From: Thiotrichales bacterium 19S9-11
GTDB lineage: Bacteria > Pseudomonadota > Gammaproteobacteria > Francisellales > Francisellaceae
Assembly (NCBI GenBank): GCA_021713395.1
Contig: JAKJJT010000005.1
Span: 1 to 64,000, forward strand
Direction: 5' to 3'
DNA length: 64,000 bases
Positions 19,187-28,189 of the stretch are shown here, in pieces (positions within the stretch are counted from its first letter, which is position 1; each line of letters starts with the position of its first letter). The notes beneath the pieces were generated by a model, which saw only the letters and a list, made by a program, of their open reading frames with translations, had not been told where the DNA came from and did no database searches. The translations under genes and the position numbers were made by a program.

Positions 19187-19519
19187 ATGCAAGTTTCAAG
19201 GAATGAAGTTAGAAAAGAACTAAAAAAAGCAATTTTTGCGAGTTTTATTAATTTTCAGTTCTTGGTGATTGGTCTTCTATCTATATTGGTCTTAGCCTCA
19301 TCATTTGCAGTTTTAAATGAGAAACTTAATTATAGAGAAGAAACTATTCGTTATCAAAAGCTTCAAAAACAGCAAACAACTTTATATGTAGAGTGGACTC
19401 AATTATTACTAGAGCACAGTACATTAGCATCACCAATAAGGGTTGAACGTCTAGCAAAAGATAAGTTAAATATGCGTTTGCCGGTAGCTAACGAGATTAA
19501 ATTAGTGAAGGAATTATAA
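19187..19519 (+). CDS. ftsL: Cell division protein FtsL
   Basis: A 110-residue bitopic protein with a short cytoplasmic start, one hydrophobic helix at about 24-44 and a periplasmic coiled-coil tail (NYREETIRYQKLQKQQTTLY) ending in ERLAKDKLNMRLP, the usual FtsL closing pattern. Sequence conservation in FtsL is weak; the position between rsmH and ftsI supports the call. It acts with FtsB and FtsQ in the divisome. Confidence 0.87.
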   Translation: MQVSRNEVRKELKKAIFASFINFQFLVIGLLSILVLASSFAVLNEKLNYREETIRYQKLQKQQTTLYVEWTQLLLEHSTLASPIRVERLAKDKLNMRLPVANEIKLVKEL

Positions 19520-19523
19520 ATCA

Positions 19524-21203
19524 ATGCGCTTAGGAAGATTAGCTTTTATCATTTTTGTATTATTGGTTGCAGCTTTTTGTATCATTTATCGTTTAGTTTA
19601 TTTTCAAACAGCAGATAAACAGTTCTTAGATAAGCAGGGTGATTCTCGCATGGTACGTACTGTAACTGAGCATGCTTATCGTGGCAAGATTGTCGATCGT
19701 AATGGCTATCCTTTAGCAATTAGTACACCAGTGGACTCAATTTGGGCTGATCCAAAGTTTATTAACCTAAATAACTCAAAAACTTATCAAGTTTTAAATA
19801 TTTTGAATTTATCGCAAGCTGAAAAAAAAGAAAAGCTTGAAAAAATAAAATCGCGCTTAGGGCGTTATGGTTTTATTTATTTAAAGCGGAAAGTACCGCC
19901 TTACCTTGCAGAAAAAATTGCAGAGATGGAAGTACCTGGTATTTATTTGCTTAGAGAGTATCAACGCTATTACCCAGATGGTGAAGTAACTGCTCATGTT
20001 GTTGGTTTTACTGATATTGATAACCAGGGTGTTGAAGGTATTGAGCTTGTTTATAATCAATGGCTAGATGGACACAGCGGGCAGTATGAAATTTGGCGAG
20101 ATCTTAAACGAAATTTAGTTAAAACAACTAAAGTAATTAAAGATAAACATCAAGGTGGTGATATTGCATTAAGCATTGATAGACAAATGCAATATATTGC
20201 TTATCGAGCATTAAAAAAATCCATTATTGAGAACCAAGCAAAAGGTGGTAGCGTAGTTATTCTTGATGTGCATACAGGAGAAGTACTTGCAATGGTAAAC
20301 CAACCATCATATAACCCCAATAATTTAGCAAAATCTGAAGTTGCAGCAAGAAGAAATCGTGCAATTACTGATGTCTTTGAGCCTGGTTCAACCATTAAGA
20401 CTTTTAGTGTTTTAGCAGGAGTTGAATATGGTGATTATACACCAGATGATATAATTGATGTCTCGCCTGGGTATTATTACTTAAATAAGTATGCAGTCCG
20501 AGACTTTAGAAATTATGGTGAGCTGGATTTGCGTCATGTTATGATGAAATCAAGTAATGTTGGTATTTCAAGAATGCTTTTTACATTGCCTAGAGATACG
20601 TTACCAACTTTATTAAAAAGGCTAGGTTTTGGTCAGAAAAGTAACGTGGAGGCAGTTGGTGAGCGAAGTGGTTATGTGCCACCGGATGGTGAAAAATTAA
20701 GTGATATTTCGCTGGCAACTTTATCATTTGGTTATGGTATGAACTCAACAGCATTGCAATTAGCTAGGGCCTATGCAGCCGTTGCAAATGGTGGAAAGCT
20801 TGTGCAGCCAACCTACTTAAGGGTGGATGATCCAAGTAAAGTTGAAGCAATCCAAGTAATCAAGCCAGATGCAGCAGCAAAAACTTTAGATATGTTAACC
20901 TCAGTTGTTGAATCACCTGGCGGCACAGGAAGTAAAGCACGAATTGATGGTTATTCAATTGCCGGTAAAACAGGGACGGTAAGAAAACCAATTGCTGGAG
21001 GGTATGCAACAGATGCCTATATGGGTATGTTTGTTGGTGTTATTCCAGCTGATGCACCTAAATACTCAATTGTTGTTGTTATTGATGATCCAAAAGGCGA
21101 AAGCTATGGGGGTGGAACTGCTGCAGCCCCAGTCTTTTCAGCAATAGCAAAACAGATATTAACAGTAAAAGCAGTTATGCCAACTAAATTAGCAGATAAT
21201 TAG
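19524..21203 (+). CDS. ftsI: Peptidoglycan D,D-transpeptidase FtsI (penicillin-binding protein 3)
   Basis: The septal transpeptidase, 559 residues. A membrane anchor lies at about 6-25; the dimerisation domain contains RGKIVDRNGYPLA; the active-site serine is Ser289 in EPGSTIKTF; the SSN motif is near 342; the KTGT motif begins at Lys482. All three penicillin-binding motifs are intact. The gene starts five bases after ftsL. In most relatives murE and murF follow; here they lie upstream, at 13.1-16.2 kb. Confidence 0.95.
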   Translation: MRLGRLAFIIFVLLVAAFCIIYRLVYFQTADKQFLDKQGDSRMVRTVTEHAYRGKIVDRNGYPLAISTPVDSIWADPKFINLNNSKTYQVLNILNLSQAEKKEKLEKIKSRLGRYGFIYLKRKVPPYLAEKIAEMEVPGIYLLREYQRYYPDGEVTAHVVGFTDIDNQGVEGIELVYNQWLDGHSGQYEIWRDLKRNLVKTTKVIKDKHQGGDIALSIDRQMQYIAYRALKKSIIENQAKGGSVVILDVHTGEVLAMVNQPSYNPNNLAKSEVAARRNRAITDVFEPGSTIKTFSVLAGVEYGDYTPDDIIDVSPGYYYLNKYAVRDFRNYGELDLRHVMMKSSNVGISRMLFTLPRDTLPTLLKRLGFGQKSNVEAVGERSGYVPPDGEKLSDISLATLSFGYGMNSTALQLARAYAAVANGGKLVQPTYLRVDDPSKVEAIQVIKPDAAAKTLDMLTSVVESPGGTGSKARIDGYSIAGKTGTVRKPIAGGYATDAYMGMFVGVIPADAPKYSIVVVIDDPKGESYGGGTAAAPVFSAIAKQILTVKAVMPTKLADN

Positions 21204-21275
21204 TAATGATCTAATGGTAATTGAAAGATATCAAATCTAAACTGACTAAGATACTTAAAATAAAGGAGATAAGTT

Positions 21276-21590
21276 ATGAATAAAAAAACATTAATCGCAA
21301 TGGGAACCGGTTTAGCAATTAGCTTAACAAGCTCTATGGCATTAGCTGATTCATCAAAAAGTATGCAAGCACATGAAATGAACTCTGGATATAGCAACTC
21401 AGCTAAATCTAAAGATGGCAGTTGTGGTGCAGGAAAATGCGGTGGCTCTATGAAAGATAAAAAAGCAGCTGGAAAGTGTGGTGCAATGAAGTCTAAAGGT
21501 GCTTCAGGCAAATGTGGTGCAGGTAAGTGTGGTGAGGGCAAGTGTGGAGCTGGTAAATGTGGCGCAGGTAAGTGCGGTGCTAGTGAATGA
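21276..21590 (+). CDS. Cys-rich GKCG-repeat RiPP precursor (bufferin/HvfA-like)
   Basis: A 104-residue protein with a clear Sec signal peptide (KKTLIAMGTGLAISLTSS, probable cleavage after ALA at about 25). The mature part is low complexity and holds eight cysteines, seven of them in GKCG units, including five tandem copies of a five-residue unit, one of which is EGKCG. The next genes are an MNIO (DUF692) enzyme and a DUF2063 protein, the arrangement of bufferin and HvfABC systems. There MNIO enzymes oxidise cysteines in such peptides to copper-binding heterocycles. An AAAGGAGA site precedes the ATG. The modification itself is inferred from family and context. Confidence 0.88.
   Translation: MNKKTLIAMGTGLAISLTSSMALADSSKSMQAHEMNSGYSNSAKSKDGSCGAGKCGGSMKDKKAAGKCGAMKSKGASGKCGAGKCGEGKCGAGKCGAGKCGASE
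21507..21581 (+). repeat. Five tandem 15-bp units encoding GKCGx in the Cys-rich precursor
   Basis: Five in-frame copies of a GGN-AAR-TGY-GGN-NNN unit run end to end; the fifth residue varies (Ala, Glu, Ala, Ala, Ala). Copies differ at synonymous positions, so the array is not a very recent duplication. Copy number could vary between strains. Confidence 0.85.
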
Positions 21591-22449
21591 CCAATATAGT
21601 GCTGATGTACTTAAAAGAAAACTTGGAAATTGTGGCTTAGGTTTAAGGTATGAATTTTTAGAAGACTTAATTAAACTTAAGCCTAAACCAGTAAGTTTTT
21701 TAGAAGTGGCACCTGAAAATTGGCTTCATGTCGGCGGTAAACGAGGTAAGTTGTTTCAAGCATATAGTGAACAATACCCAATTGCTTGTCATGGCCTATC
21801 TTTATCGATTGGTGGGCCATCACCAATTGATAGAAGCTTTGTGAATCAATTAAAATCTTTTTTCAGTCAACATAATATTGCAATTTATAGTGAGCACTTA
21901 AGCTATTGTAGTGATTATAAAGGGCAGCTGTATGATTTAATGCCGATGCCTTTTACAGAAGAAGCAGTTCATTATGTTGCAAAACGTATTATTCAAGTGC
22001 AAGATATTTTAGAGCGCCAGATTGCGTTGGAAAATATTTCTTATTATGCAGCATTCAAAGGTGATTTAACAGAAGCTGAATTTATACAAGCAATATTAAC
22101 TGAGTCTAATTGTTTGTTATTACTTGATGTGAATAATGTCTATGTTAATAGCATTAATCATAGGTATAACCCTTACCAATTTTTAAATCAGATGCTTAAA
22201 GCAAAAATTGCATACCTTCATATTGCAGGTCATTGGCAGAAATCAGAAGATTTATTAATTGATACGCACGGTGATGTAGTCGTTGAGCCAGTTTGGCATT
22301 TATTAGATTATGTTTATCAAACCCATGGTATTATTCCAACGTTATTAGAACGTGATAATGATGTGCCGCCATTGAAAGACTTATTAAAAGAAACAGAGCG
22401 ATTAAAAGAAGCTCAAGTATCATTAAAGGAGTTAGCTTATGATGCTTGA
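21583..22449 (+). CDS. MNIO-family (DUF692) multinuclear iron oxidative enzyme (BufB/HvfB-like)
   Basis: A TIM-barrel iron enzyme of about 288 residues, in the family of MbnB and the bufferin-modifying enzymes, which convert cysteine in a precursor to oxazolone/thioamide or thiooxazole groups. Family marks: the N-terminal LGLRYEFLEDL, EVAPENWL, SEHLSYC, LLDVNNVYVN, LHIAGHW and the closing ERDNDVPPL. The frame is open further upstream, but that part is only the shifted reading of the GKCG repeats. A GTG at 21583 overlapping the precursor stop by eight bases is the likely start. The exact start is uncertain; the function is well supported. Confidence 0.88.
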   Translation: MNDQYSADVLKRKLGNCGLGLRYEFLEDLIKLKPKPVSFLEVAPENWLHVGGKRGKLFQAYSEQYPIACHGLSLSIGGPSPIDRSFVNQLKSFFSQHNIAIYSEHLSYCSDYKGQLYDLMPMPFTEEAVHYVAKRIIQVQDILERQIALENISYYAAFKGDLTEAEFIQAILTESNCLLLLDVNNVYVNSINHRYNPYQFLNQMLKAKIAYLHIAGHWQKSEDLLIDTHGDVVVEPVWHLLDYVYQTHGIIPTLLERDNDVPPLKDLLKETERLKEAQVSLKELAYDA

Positions 22450-23185
22450 ATTTCAAAAAATGCAACAAGATTTTGCTTTATGTATTCGTAACCAAACAGA
22501 TGAACATTGCCCAGCAGTTATTGATAAAGATAGGCTTTTAATTTATCAGTCTTGTTTTCTAAATGGCATTAATGAAATATTAAGCAATTGTTTTCCGATT
22601 CTTTCAGCATTGCTGGGCTCACAGAAGTGGCTGACACTGGTAAAGTCATTTTATCAAGAACACCCCGCAAAAAGCTCGCTTTTTTATGAAATTCCAGCTG
22701 AATTTTTATCTTTTTTACATCATCAAAAATCCTATTATGATAGGACTATACCTTGTTTATTTGAGCTTGCACATTATGAGTGGATGGAGTTAGCACTTGA
22801 AATAGCAGAAGAGAAAGCGCTAACAATAAATCACTTAGAGATTAACTTTGAGCATACTGTACTTTCTGTTTCGCCTTTAGCTGAAGTTGTTGCCTACCAT
22901 TACCCAGTGCATCAAATTGGTATAGATAGTAACTTAGATGAGATAATGAAAAATGAGACTTACCTCTGTATTTATCGTAATCTTCAAGATGAGGTTAAAT
23001 TTATTGAACTTAATCAGATGAGTGCTAAATTTTTATTGCTTTTAAAGCAGATGCCTCAAAGTGCAGAGGCAGTTCTTAAATCAATTCAACTTGAGTGTAA
23101 TCATATAAATTATTTGGATTATGTTAATTCTTGTCAGAAGTTAGTGATAGAATTATCAGATAAAGGAATTTTATATACTGCTTAA
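22439..23185 (+). CDS. DUF2063 precursor-binding partner (BufC/HvfC-like)
   Basis: A 248-residue protein with an N-terminal helical DUF2063-type region, beginning LEFQKMQQDFALCIRNQ and LLIYQSCFLNGINEILSNCFPILSALLG, and a C-terminal part like the winged domain of the partner that feeds precursor peptides to MNIO enzymes. The start codon overlaps the enzyme gene by 11 bases. These partners bind the precursor leader in characterised systems; here the signal peptide region would be the leader. No DoxX-type membrane gene follows, unlike many bufferin operons. Confidence 0.85.
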   Translation: MMLEFQKMQQDFALCIRNQTDEHCPAVIDKDRLLIYQSCFLNGINEILSNCFPILSALLGSQKWLTLVKSFYQEHPAKSSLFYEIPAEFLSFLHHQKSYYDRTIPCLFELAHYEWMELALEIAEEKALTINHLEINFEHTVLSVSPLAEVVAYHYPVHQIGIDSNLDEIMKNETYLCIYRNLQDEVKFIELNQMSAKFLLLLKQMPQSAEAVLKSIQLECNHINYLDYVNSCQKLVIELSDKGILYTA

Positions 23186-23258
23186 CTTCCCAACTAAATG
23201 TATTTTTTTTAGAATGGGAAAGTGGCTATATAATTTTTTAAGAGAGAGTTATCAAACA

Positions 23259-24032
23259 ATGCTTGCTAGAATCATAGTTTTACTTTTATTTATCTTCTCA
23301 ATTAACTCGGTCGCTATTGCTAATATTGGTGCTATGGAATCAAAAAGTATCATTGCATGCGCTGAGCCATGGCCACCATTTGATTATCAAAAAAATGGTC
23401 AAGTAAAAGGAAAAGATGTTGAGTTAAATAAGGCTATTTTTCAGAGTTTGAATGTGCCAGCTAAGATCATTATTATGCCTTGGAAGCAGTGTTGGCAGTT
23501 TATTCAATCAGGTAAGGTTGATGTAGCTTTTATGGTTTCTAAAAGATCATATCGAGAACGTGATGCTTTTTATAGTGCGATTCCAACAAACTACTTAGAT
23601 TATGTTTGGGTTACTAATAGTACAGTGGATCAAGCTCGTGTTTGTCAACAAACTCAGTGTGATCAACTAGTGGGAAGCGATCTTAAATTAGGGGTTGTTG
23701 CAGGTAATAGTTACTCAAGAGAGTTAGCTAAATGTTTTAGCGAACTTGAGGCAGAAGGTCAGCTAGTAAAAGCGCCAACGTTATCTGCTATTTATCGTAT
23801 GCTATTAATGAACAAAGTACAGCTTGTACCAAGTATTGATCAAATTGCTCAACATGTTAAAGATAGTTTAGATACAGATGATATTAAAATTTGTAAAGAA
23901 TCTTTGTTTAGTAAAAATTACTATACGGTATTTTCAAAAAAATCACACTATTCTTCAGAGCAATATGAAAATATTTCAAAACTAAAAGTAGCTTTTGATC
24001 AAGCTTTAAAAGACTATTTGTCAAAAGACTAG
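23259..24032 (+). CDS. Periplasmic amino-acid-type solute-binding protein (SBP family 3)
   Basis: About 257 residues from the chosen ATG. A signal peptide (LARIIVLLLFIFSINSVAIA) is followed by an extracellular binding-protein-3 fold: CAEPWPPFDYQKNGQVKGKD, the MPWKQCWQFIQSGKVDVAF hinge region and GVVAGNSYSRE. The open frame extends 15 codons upstream to 23214, but the chosen ATG has a GAGAG site and gives a normal signal peptide. No ABC permease or ATPase is adjacent, so it is an orphan binding protein or a sensor; the ligand is unknown. Confidence 0.8.
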   Translation: MLARIIVLLLFIFSINSVAIANIGAMESKSIIACAEPWPPFDYQKNGQVKGKDVELNKAIFQSLNVPAKIIIMPWKQCWQFIQSGKVDVAFMVSKRSYRERDAFYSAIPTNYLDYVWVTNSTVDQARVCQQTQCDQLVGSDLKLGVVAGNSYSRELAKCFSELEAEGQLVKAPTLSAIYRMLLMNKVQLVPSIDQIAQHVKDSLDTDDIKICKESLFSKNYYTVFSKKSHYSSEQYENISKLKVAFDQALKDYLSKD

Positions 24033-25069
24033 CCAATTTTTTTCTGCAAAGTAATAATGTTTTCAATGATCGTTAGTAATGACTTTAAAGAAAAGGCGAG
24101 AGTATTATTATGACGATAGGTTTGATCAACACTTAGGCTTTTAATGAAGTTATCTAATTGCTCGTGACTTATTTGTAGAAGTAATGGATCAATCGTTATT
24201 TTTTGATTGAAGCTATGAGCAAGTGAAATAAGTAGTTGATCAATTGTTTGAGAAAGTTCTAAGAATTGTTTACTTTGGCTAAATTTTTCTCTTTTTTCTG
24301 GGTAAGCATCAATATATTCATAGATTACACACAAATAGCGATAAAGTCTTCTAATTAAGCGATTGATTGTTTGGTATTCATTTAAGTTAACTTTTGCTTT
24401 TTCAAATTTGATCTCTTTGATAAGGTCGATCTGTTTACTAAAGTGATTGAATATTTTAGCTAATAAATCCTCGTATGGTTCATTCGAAATAAGGCGAATT
24501 TGTAATGTCCTAATTTCCAGTAAGGCTTCAGAAAATGAATGAGCGATTTGTTTTTCAGCGCGTATGGGAAAAATAAAACGATTCACGCAAAGCGCAATGA
24601 TAATACCAATTAGAACTTCAAGCGTGCGATAAAAAGCAAAAGCAACGCTAATGTTTTCTCCAAACATGGTAATAGCGATGGTAATAGCACCAAGTACACC
24701 TGCATATGTATATCTTGGAATAGCGTTGGCAATAAAAACACCAATCATAATAAGAGATAATGATAAGGCTAATTCAATTAATGGAAAGCCATTTAAAGTA
24801 TAAATAATTAAAATTGCAACTGATGCACTAACTGTTGTACCAAGAAAGCGCATTAAAGCTTTATCAACAGCACCACCAAGGTTTGGTTGGCTGGACATAA
24901 CAACTAGAACTGTCACAACAATCCAGTTATACATTTGAATCATACCTAAGCTATGGCCTAAATAGCGTCCAATAAAATAGCCAATAAGACTTGCAATAGC
25001 AGCCTTAACTGCATTTAAAAGTGCATAGTGTGGTGTTTTAAAGAGAGAGCCAAAAGCAATTTTTTTCAT
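24029..25069 (-). CDS. FUSC-family (aromatic acid exporter type) inner-membrane protein
   Basis: A 346-residue protein with about five hydrophobic helices in the first 170 residues and a soluble helical C-terminal half. The start (HYALLNAVKAAIASLIGYFI), the GAVDKALMRFLGTTVSA segment and the FYRTLEVLIGIIIALCVNRFIFP end of the membrane part are typical of FUSC/YccS-like proteins. Members export aromatic acids or other toxic organic compounds, but most are untested. It lies downstream of the thiolase gene on the same strand. Confidence 0.82.
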   Translation of the reverse strand: MKKIAFGSLFKTPHYALLNAVKAAIASLIGYFIGRYLGHSLGMIQMYNWIVVTVLVVMSSQPNLGGAVDKALMRFLGTTVSASVAILIIYTLNGFPLIELALSLSLIMIGVFIANAIPRYTYAGVLGAITIAITMFGENISVAFAFYRTLEVLIGIIIALCVNRFIFPIRAEKQIAHSFSEALLEIRTLQIRLISNEPYEDLLAKIFNHFSKQIDLIKEIKFEKAKVNLNEYQTINRLIRRLYRYLCVIYEYIDAYPEKREKFSQSKQFLELSQTIDQLLISLAHSFNQKITIDPLLLQISHEQLDNFIKSLSVDQTYRHNNTLAFSLKSLLTIIENIITLQKKIG

Positions 25070-25127
25070 AATCCCCCGAGTGTAACTACATGTTTATAGA
25101 ATGATTAGTATCCTTATATTGTTATCT

Positions 25128-25164
25128 AAGACAGTTTTTGGCATTTTTTCAACTTGACTGTCTT
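25128..25164 (-). repeat. 8-bp inverted repeat at the 3' end of the thiolase gene
   Basis: AAGACAGT at 25128-25135 and ACTGTCTT at 25157-25164 can pair around a 21-base loop that includes the thiolase stop codon. No T tract follows, so it is a weak or factor-dependent terminator at best, or a stabilising structure before the FUSC gene. Confidence 0.35.
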
Positions 25165-26339
25165 TCTATAGCAAGTGCTGTGCCCATACCACCACCAATA
25201 CATAAGGTAGCAAGGCCTCTTTTTGCATCTTGTTTTTGCATTTCATGGACTAAAGTAACCAGTATTCGAGCGCCAGATGCTCCAATGGGGTGACCAAGTG
25301 CAATGGCGCCACCATTAACATTTACTTTATTTATATCCCACCCCATTGATTCATTAACAGCGATTGCTTGAGCAGCAAATGCTTCATTTGCTTCAATTAG
25401 ATCCAAGTCATTGATATGCCAATTTACTTTGCCTAAACACTTTTTACTGGCAGGAATTGGTCCTGTGCCCATTAAAGTTGGACAAACGCCAGCATCAGCA
25501 TAAGCGACAATTGTTGCCATTGGTTTTAGACCTAGTGATTTTGCCTTTGACTCACTCATCAAAAGCACAGCAGCAGCGCCATCATTAATACCAGATGCAT
25601 TGCCAGCTGTAACTGATCCTTCTTTTTTATCAAATGAAGGCTGTAGTTGATTTAATGCCTCAATTGAGGTATTGAACCTAGGATATTCATCTTGCTTAAA
25701 AATGATTGAGCTTTTTTTAGGCTGTGGAATTTCAACCTCAACAATTTCATCGCTAAACCTACCAGCTTCAATTGCATTTTTTGCCTTTTTTTGAGATTTT
25801 AAAGCAAACTTATCTTGAGCTTGACGGTTAATTTTATAGTGTTTAGCAATATTTTCTGCGGTATTTCCCATATGATATTGATTAAATATTTCCCAAAGCC
25901 CATCATGAAGCATTGTGTCAATCATTGGCCAATTACCCATTTTTTGCCCCTTTCTGCTATGAGTGATGGCATGAGGTGCTTGGGACATATTTTCTTGTCC
26001 GCCAGCAATGACCACATCTGCATCACCAAGGCGTATACTTTGGGTTGCTATTTTAATAGCGCTAAGACCAGATCCACAGACATGATTAATTGTAAGGGCA
26101 TAAGTTTCTTTTGGTAAGCCAGCTATCATGGCTGCTTGTCTTGCTGGGTTTTGGCCGCAGGCAGCGGTTAGAACTTGCCCCATGATGACATGATCAACTA
26201 ATGTAGCGTCTATTTTGGTCAGTTTAATCAAGTTTTTTATAACAATAGCACCTAGTTCATGCGCAGGCAGGCTTGATAACGATCCATTAAAACTTCCTAT
26301 TGGAGTTCTTAAAGCAGCAACAATAACAACATTTTCCAT
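25149..26339 (-). CDS. Acetyl-CoA C-acetyltransferase (thiolase)
   Basis: A 396-residue thiolase. The acyl-accepting cysteine is Cys88 in NHVCGSGLSA, the histidine motif GGAIALGHPIGASGAR is near 344-359, and the second catalytic cysteine is in LCIGGGMG near 378-385. It joins two acetyl-CoA units or cleaves acetoacetyl-CoA. The sequence resembles biosynthetic AtoB/PhaA-type enzymes more than FadA. No polyhydroxybutyrate or mevalonate genes are adjacent, so its pathway is open. Confidence 0.92.
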   Translation of the reverse strand: MENVVIVAALRTPIGSFNGSLSSLPAHELGAIVIKNLIKLTKIDATLVDHVIMGQVLTAACGQNPARQAAMIAGLPKETYALTINHVCGSGLSAIKIATQSIRLGDADVVIAGGQENMSQAPHAITHSRKGQKMGNWPMIDTMLHDGLWEIFNQYHMGNTAENIAKHYKINRQAQDKFALKSQKKAKNAIEAGRFSDEIVEVEIPQPKKSSIIFKQDEYPRFNTSIEALNQLQPSFDKKEGSVTAGNASGINDGAAAVLLMSESKAKSLGLKPMATIVAYADAGVCPTLMGTGPIPASKKCLGKVNWHINDLDLIEANEAFAAQAIAVNESMGWDINKVNVNGGAIALGHPIGASGARILVTLVHEMQKQDAKRGLATLCIGGGMGTALAIERQSS

Positions 26340-26497
26340 TTGACCTTATCCCTGTTTTGTCATGATTGTGATATTTTATTGGGTAGCTTAAAGCATAAGT
26401 TTATTAGAAGCTTGTCATAAATAGAAATCAAGTTTTTTTTAGGAAGTAATTACAGTATACTGCTCAGAATGTAGATTATAGTTAATATGGTTTGATA

Positions 26498-27592
26498 ATG
26501 GATACAGAGCAGATAAAAGCAATAGTTGAAAAATTCAAAATACCATTTTGTGAACTAACATTAGCAAACTTGGCAAAACAAATATTTGTTACAAATAAGC
26601 AGGATAAAATACAAATTGATATTGTAATAGGTTTTCCTTTATCTGAAGCTAACCAAATTAAAATAAAAGAATTTTTATTACTAGAGTTAAAAACAGTACT
26701 AAGTTTGAAAGAAAAAATAATTATCGAGATTAAATCAGAAATTAATGCTTATAAAACTCAAGTAAGGCAGACGATTCAATCAAAAATAAAGAATATTATT
26801 CTAGTTGGATCAGGCAAAGGAGGGGTAGGTAAGTCAACACTCACCGCAAATTTAGCATTGGCACTAAAGGCGCAAGGCGCTCAGGTTGGTATTTTAGATG
26901 CGGATATTTACGGACCAAGCCAGCCTCAAATTATGGGAAATTTTGACACGCCAGAAGTGTTAGAAGGAAAAAAATTCAAACCACTAAACTGTTATGGCAT
27001 GCCAATGATTTCTATTGGCAATTTGGTTGATCTTGATTCTGCTATGATTTGGCGAGGACCGATGGTTAGTCAGGCATTACGCCAATTGCTTAATGATACT
27101 CAATGGCCAGAGCTAGATTATTTGCTAGTAGATTTGCCACCAGGTACAGGAGATATTCAGCTAACAATAGCAAAAGAGGTGCCGGTGTCAGGAAGCATTG
27201 TAGTAACAACACCACAAGATTTATCCTTATTAGATGCTAGGCGGGCGATTGAGATGTTTAGAAAAGTTAATATTCCAATATTGGGTATTGTTGAGAATAT
27301 GAGCACATTTATTTGCCCAAACTGTAAACATGAAGAGCCCATTTTCGGCTACTCTGGTGGTGAACAGCTAGCAGGTAATATTCAAGTGCCTCTTTTAGGA
27401 GGTATTCCACTTTCAATGAAAATTAGACAAGATATTGATAGCGCAAAACCAACGGTAGTTTCAGAACCAAATAGTATAATAAGCCAAGCATATGAAAAAA
27501 TTATAATAGCAGCTTCAGCCTATTTGTCTGTTAGGCCAAAATCTCAGAGTTTTAATATCCCAAAAGTTAAAGTTGAATATTCAAAGGAGTAG
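26498..27592 (+). CDS. mrp: Mrp/ApbC iron-sulfur cluster carrier ATPase
   Basis: A 364-residue P-loop protein that carries and delivers Fe-S clusters. The N-terminal MIP18-like (DUF59) region covers about 1-90, the deviant Walker A GSGKGGVGKST is near 106-116, the VDLPPGTGD motif near 209-217, and the cluster-binding CPNC pair near 272-275. A TTG two codons upstream is open; ATG 26498 is preferred. It is followed by dcd with a six-base gap. Confidence 0.93.
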   Translation: MDTEQIKAIVEKFKIPFCELTLANLAKQIFVTNKQDKIQIDIVIGFPLSEANQIKIKEFLLLELKTVLSLKEKIIIEIKSEINAYKTQVRQTIQSKIKNIILVGSGKGGVGKSTLTANLALALKAQGAQVGILDADIYGPSQPQIMGNFDTPEVLEGKKFKPLNCYGMPMISIGNLVDLDSAMIWRGPMVSQALRQLLNDTQWPELDYLLVDLPPGTGDIQLTIAKEVPVSGSIVVTTPQDLSLLDARRAIEMFRKVNIPILGIVENMSTFICPNCKHEEPIFGYSGGEQLAGNIQVPLLGGIPLSMKIRQDIDSAKPTVVSEPNSIISQAYEKIIIAASAYLSVRPKSQSFNIPKVKVEYSKE

Positions 27593-27598
27593 TATGTA

Positions 27599-28189
27599 AT
27601 GGCAATCAAATCAGATCATTGGATCCGTAAAATGGCAATAGAGTATAATATGATAGATCCTTTTGAGCCTAATCAAGTTCGTCATGATGGGGAAAAACAT
27701 ATCATATCGCATGGAACATCAAGCTACGGTTATGATGTTCGTTGCTCGAATGAATTTAAAATTTTCACAAATATTAATTCAGCAACTGTTGATCCTAAAA
27801 ATTTTAATGATGAAGGTTTTGTTGATTTTGTTGGTGATGTTTGTATCATTCCGCCAAATTCTTTTGCTTTAGCAAGAACGGTAGAATATTTTTGTATTCC
27901 AAGGGATGTGTTGACGATATGTTTAGGAAAGTCAACTTATGCTCGATGTGGTATTATTGTTAATGTGACGCCATTAGAGCCAGAATGGGAAGGCCATGTT
28001 ACATTAGAATTCTCAAACACCACGCCCCTTCCTGCAAAAATTTATGCTAATGAAGGTGTTGCGCAAATGCTATTTCTTCAATCAGATGAGGTTTGTGATG
28101 TATCTTATAAAGATAGAAAAGGTAAGTATCAGGGGCAAAGAGGCGTTACTTTACCGAAGGTCCATATTGAGGATAGTGAAAAGCTATAA
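27599..28189 (+). CDS. dcd: dCTP deaminase
   Basis: A 196-residue homotrimeric enzyme that deaminates dCTP to dUTP. Features: the start SDHWIRKMA, the [13 protein letters not shown] segment, the catalytic-glutamate motif [15 protein letters not shown] near 119-133, and the closing [17 protein letters not shown]. Length and wording match the mono-functional gammaproteobacterial type. GGAG lies nine bases before the ATG, overlapping the mrp stop. Confidence 0.95.
   Translation: MAIKSDHWIRKMAIEYNMIDPFEPNQVRHDGEKHIISHGTSSYGYDVRCSNEFKIFTNINSATVDPKNFNDEGFVDFVGDVCIIPPNSFALARTVEYFCIPRDVLTICLGKSTYARCGIIVNVTPLEPEWEGHVTLEFSNTTPLPAKIYANEGVAQMLFLQSDEVCDVSYKDRKGKYQGQRGVTLPKVHIEDSEKL

Noticed and set aside
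21200-21541. Reverse-strand ORF across the GKCG precursor, rich in Pro/His/Leu
   Set aside because: Complement of a tandem repeat, giving an artificial PHxPAP-type repeat. The forward frame has a signal peptide and operon context.
21507-21581. Tandem 15-bp array as a possible CRISPR or satellite
   Set aside because: Units are in frame, vary at synonymous positions and have no spacers. They encode the Cys-rich peptide.
23259-24032. Solute-binding protein as a fourth gene of the copper-peptide operon
   Set aside because: The fold is that of amino-acid-type binding proteins, it has its own signal region and no family link to bufferin systems. Co-transcription remains possible.
25815-26117. Forward 100-codon ORF inside the thiolase gene
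   Set aside because: Antisense shadow; the reverse-strand thiolase frame has all catalytic motifs.
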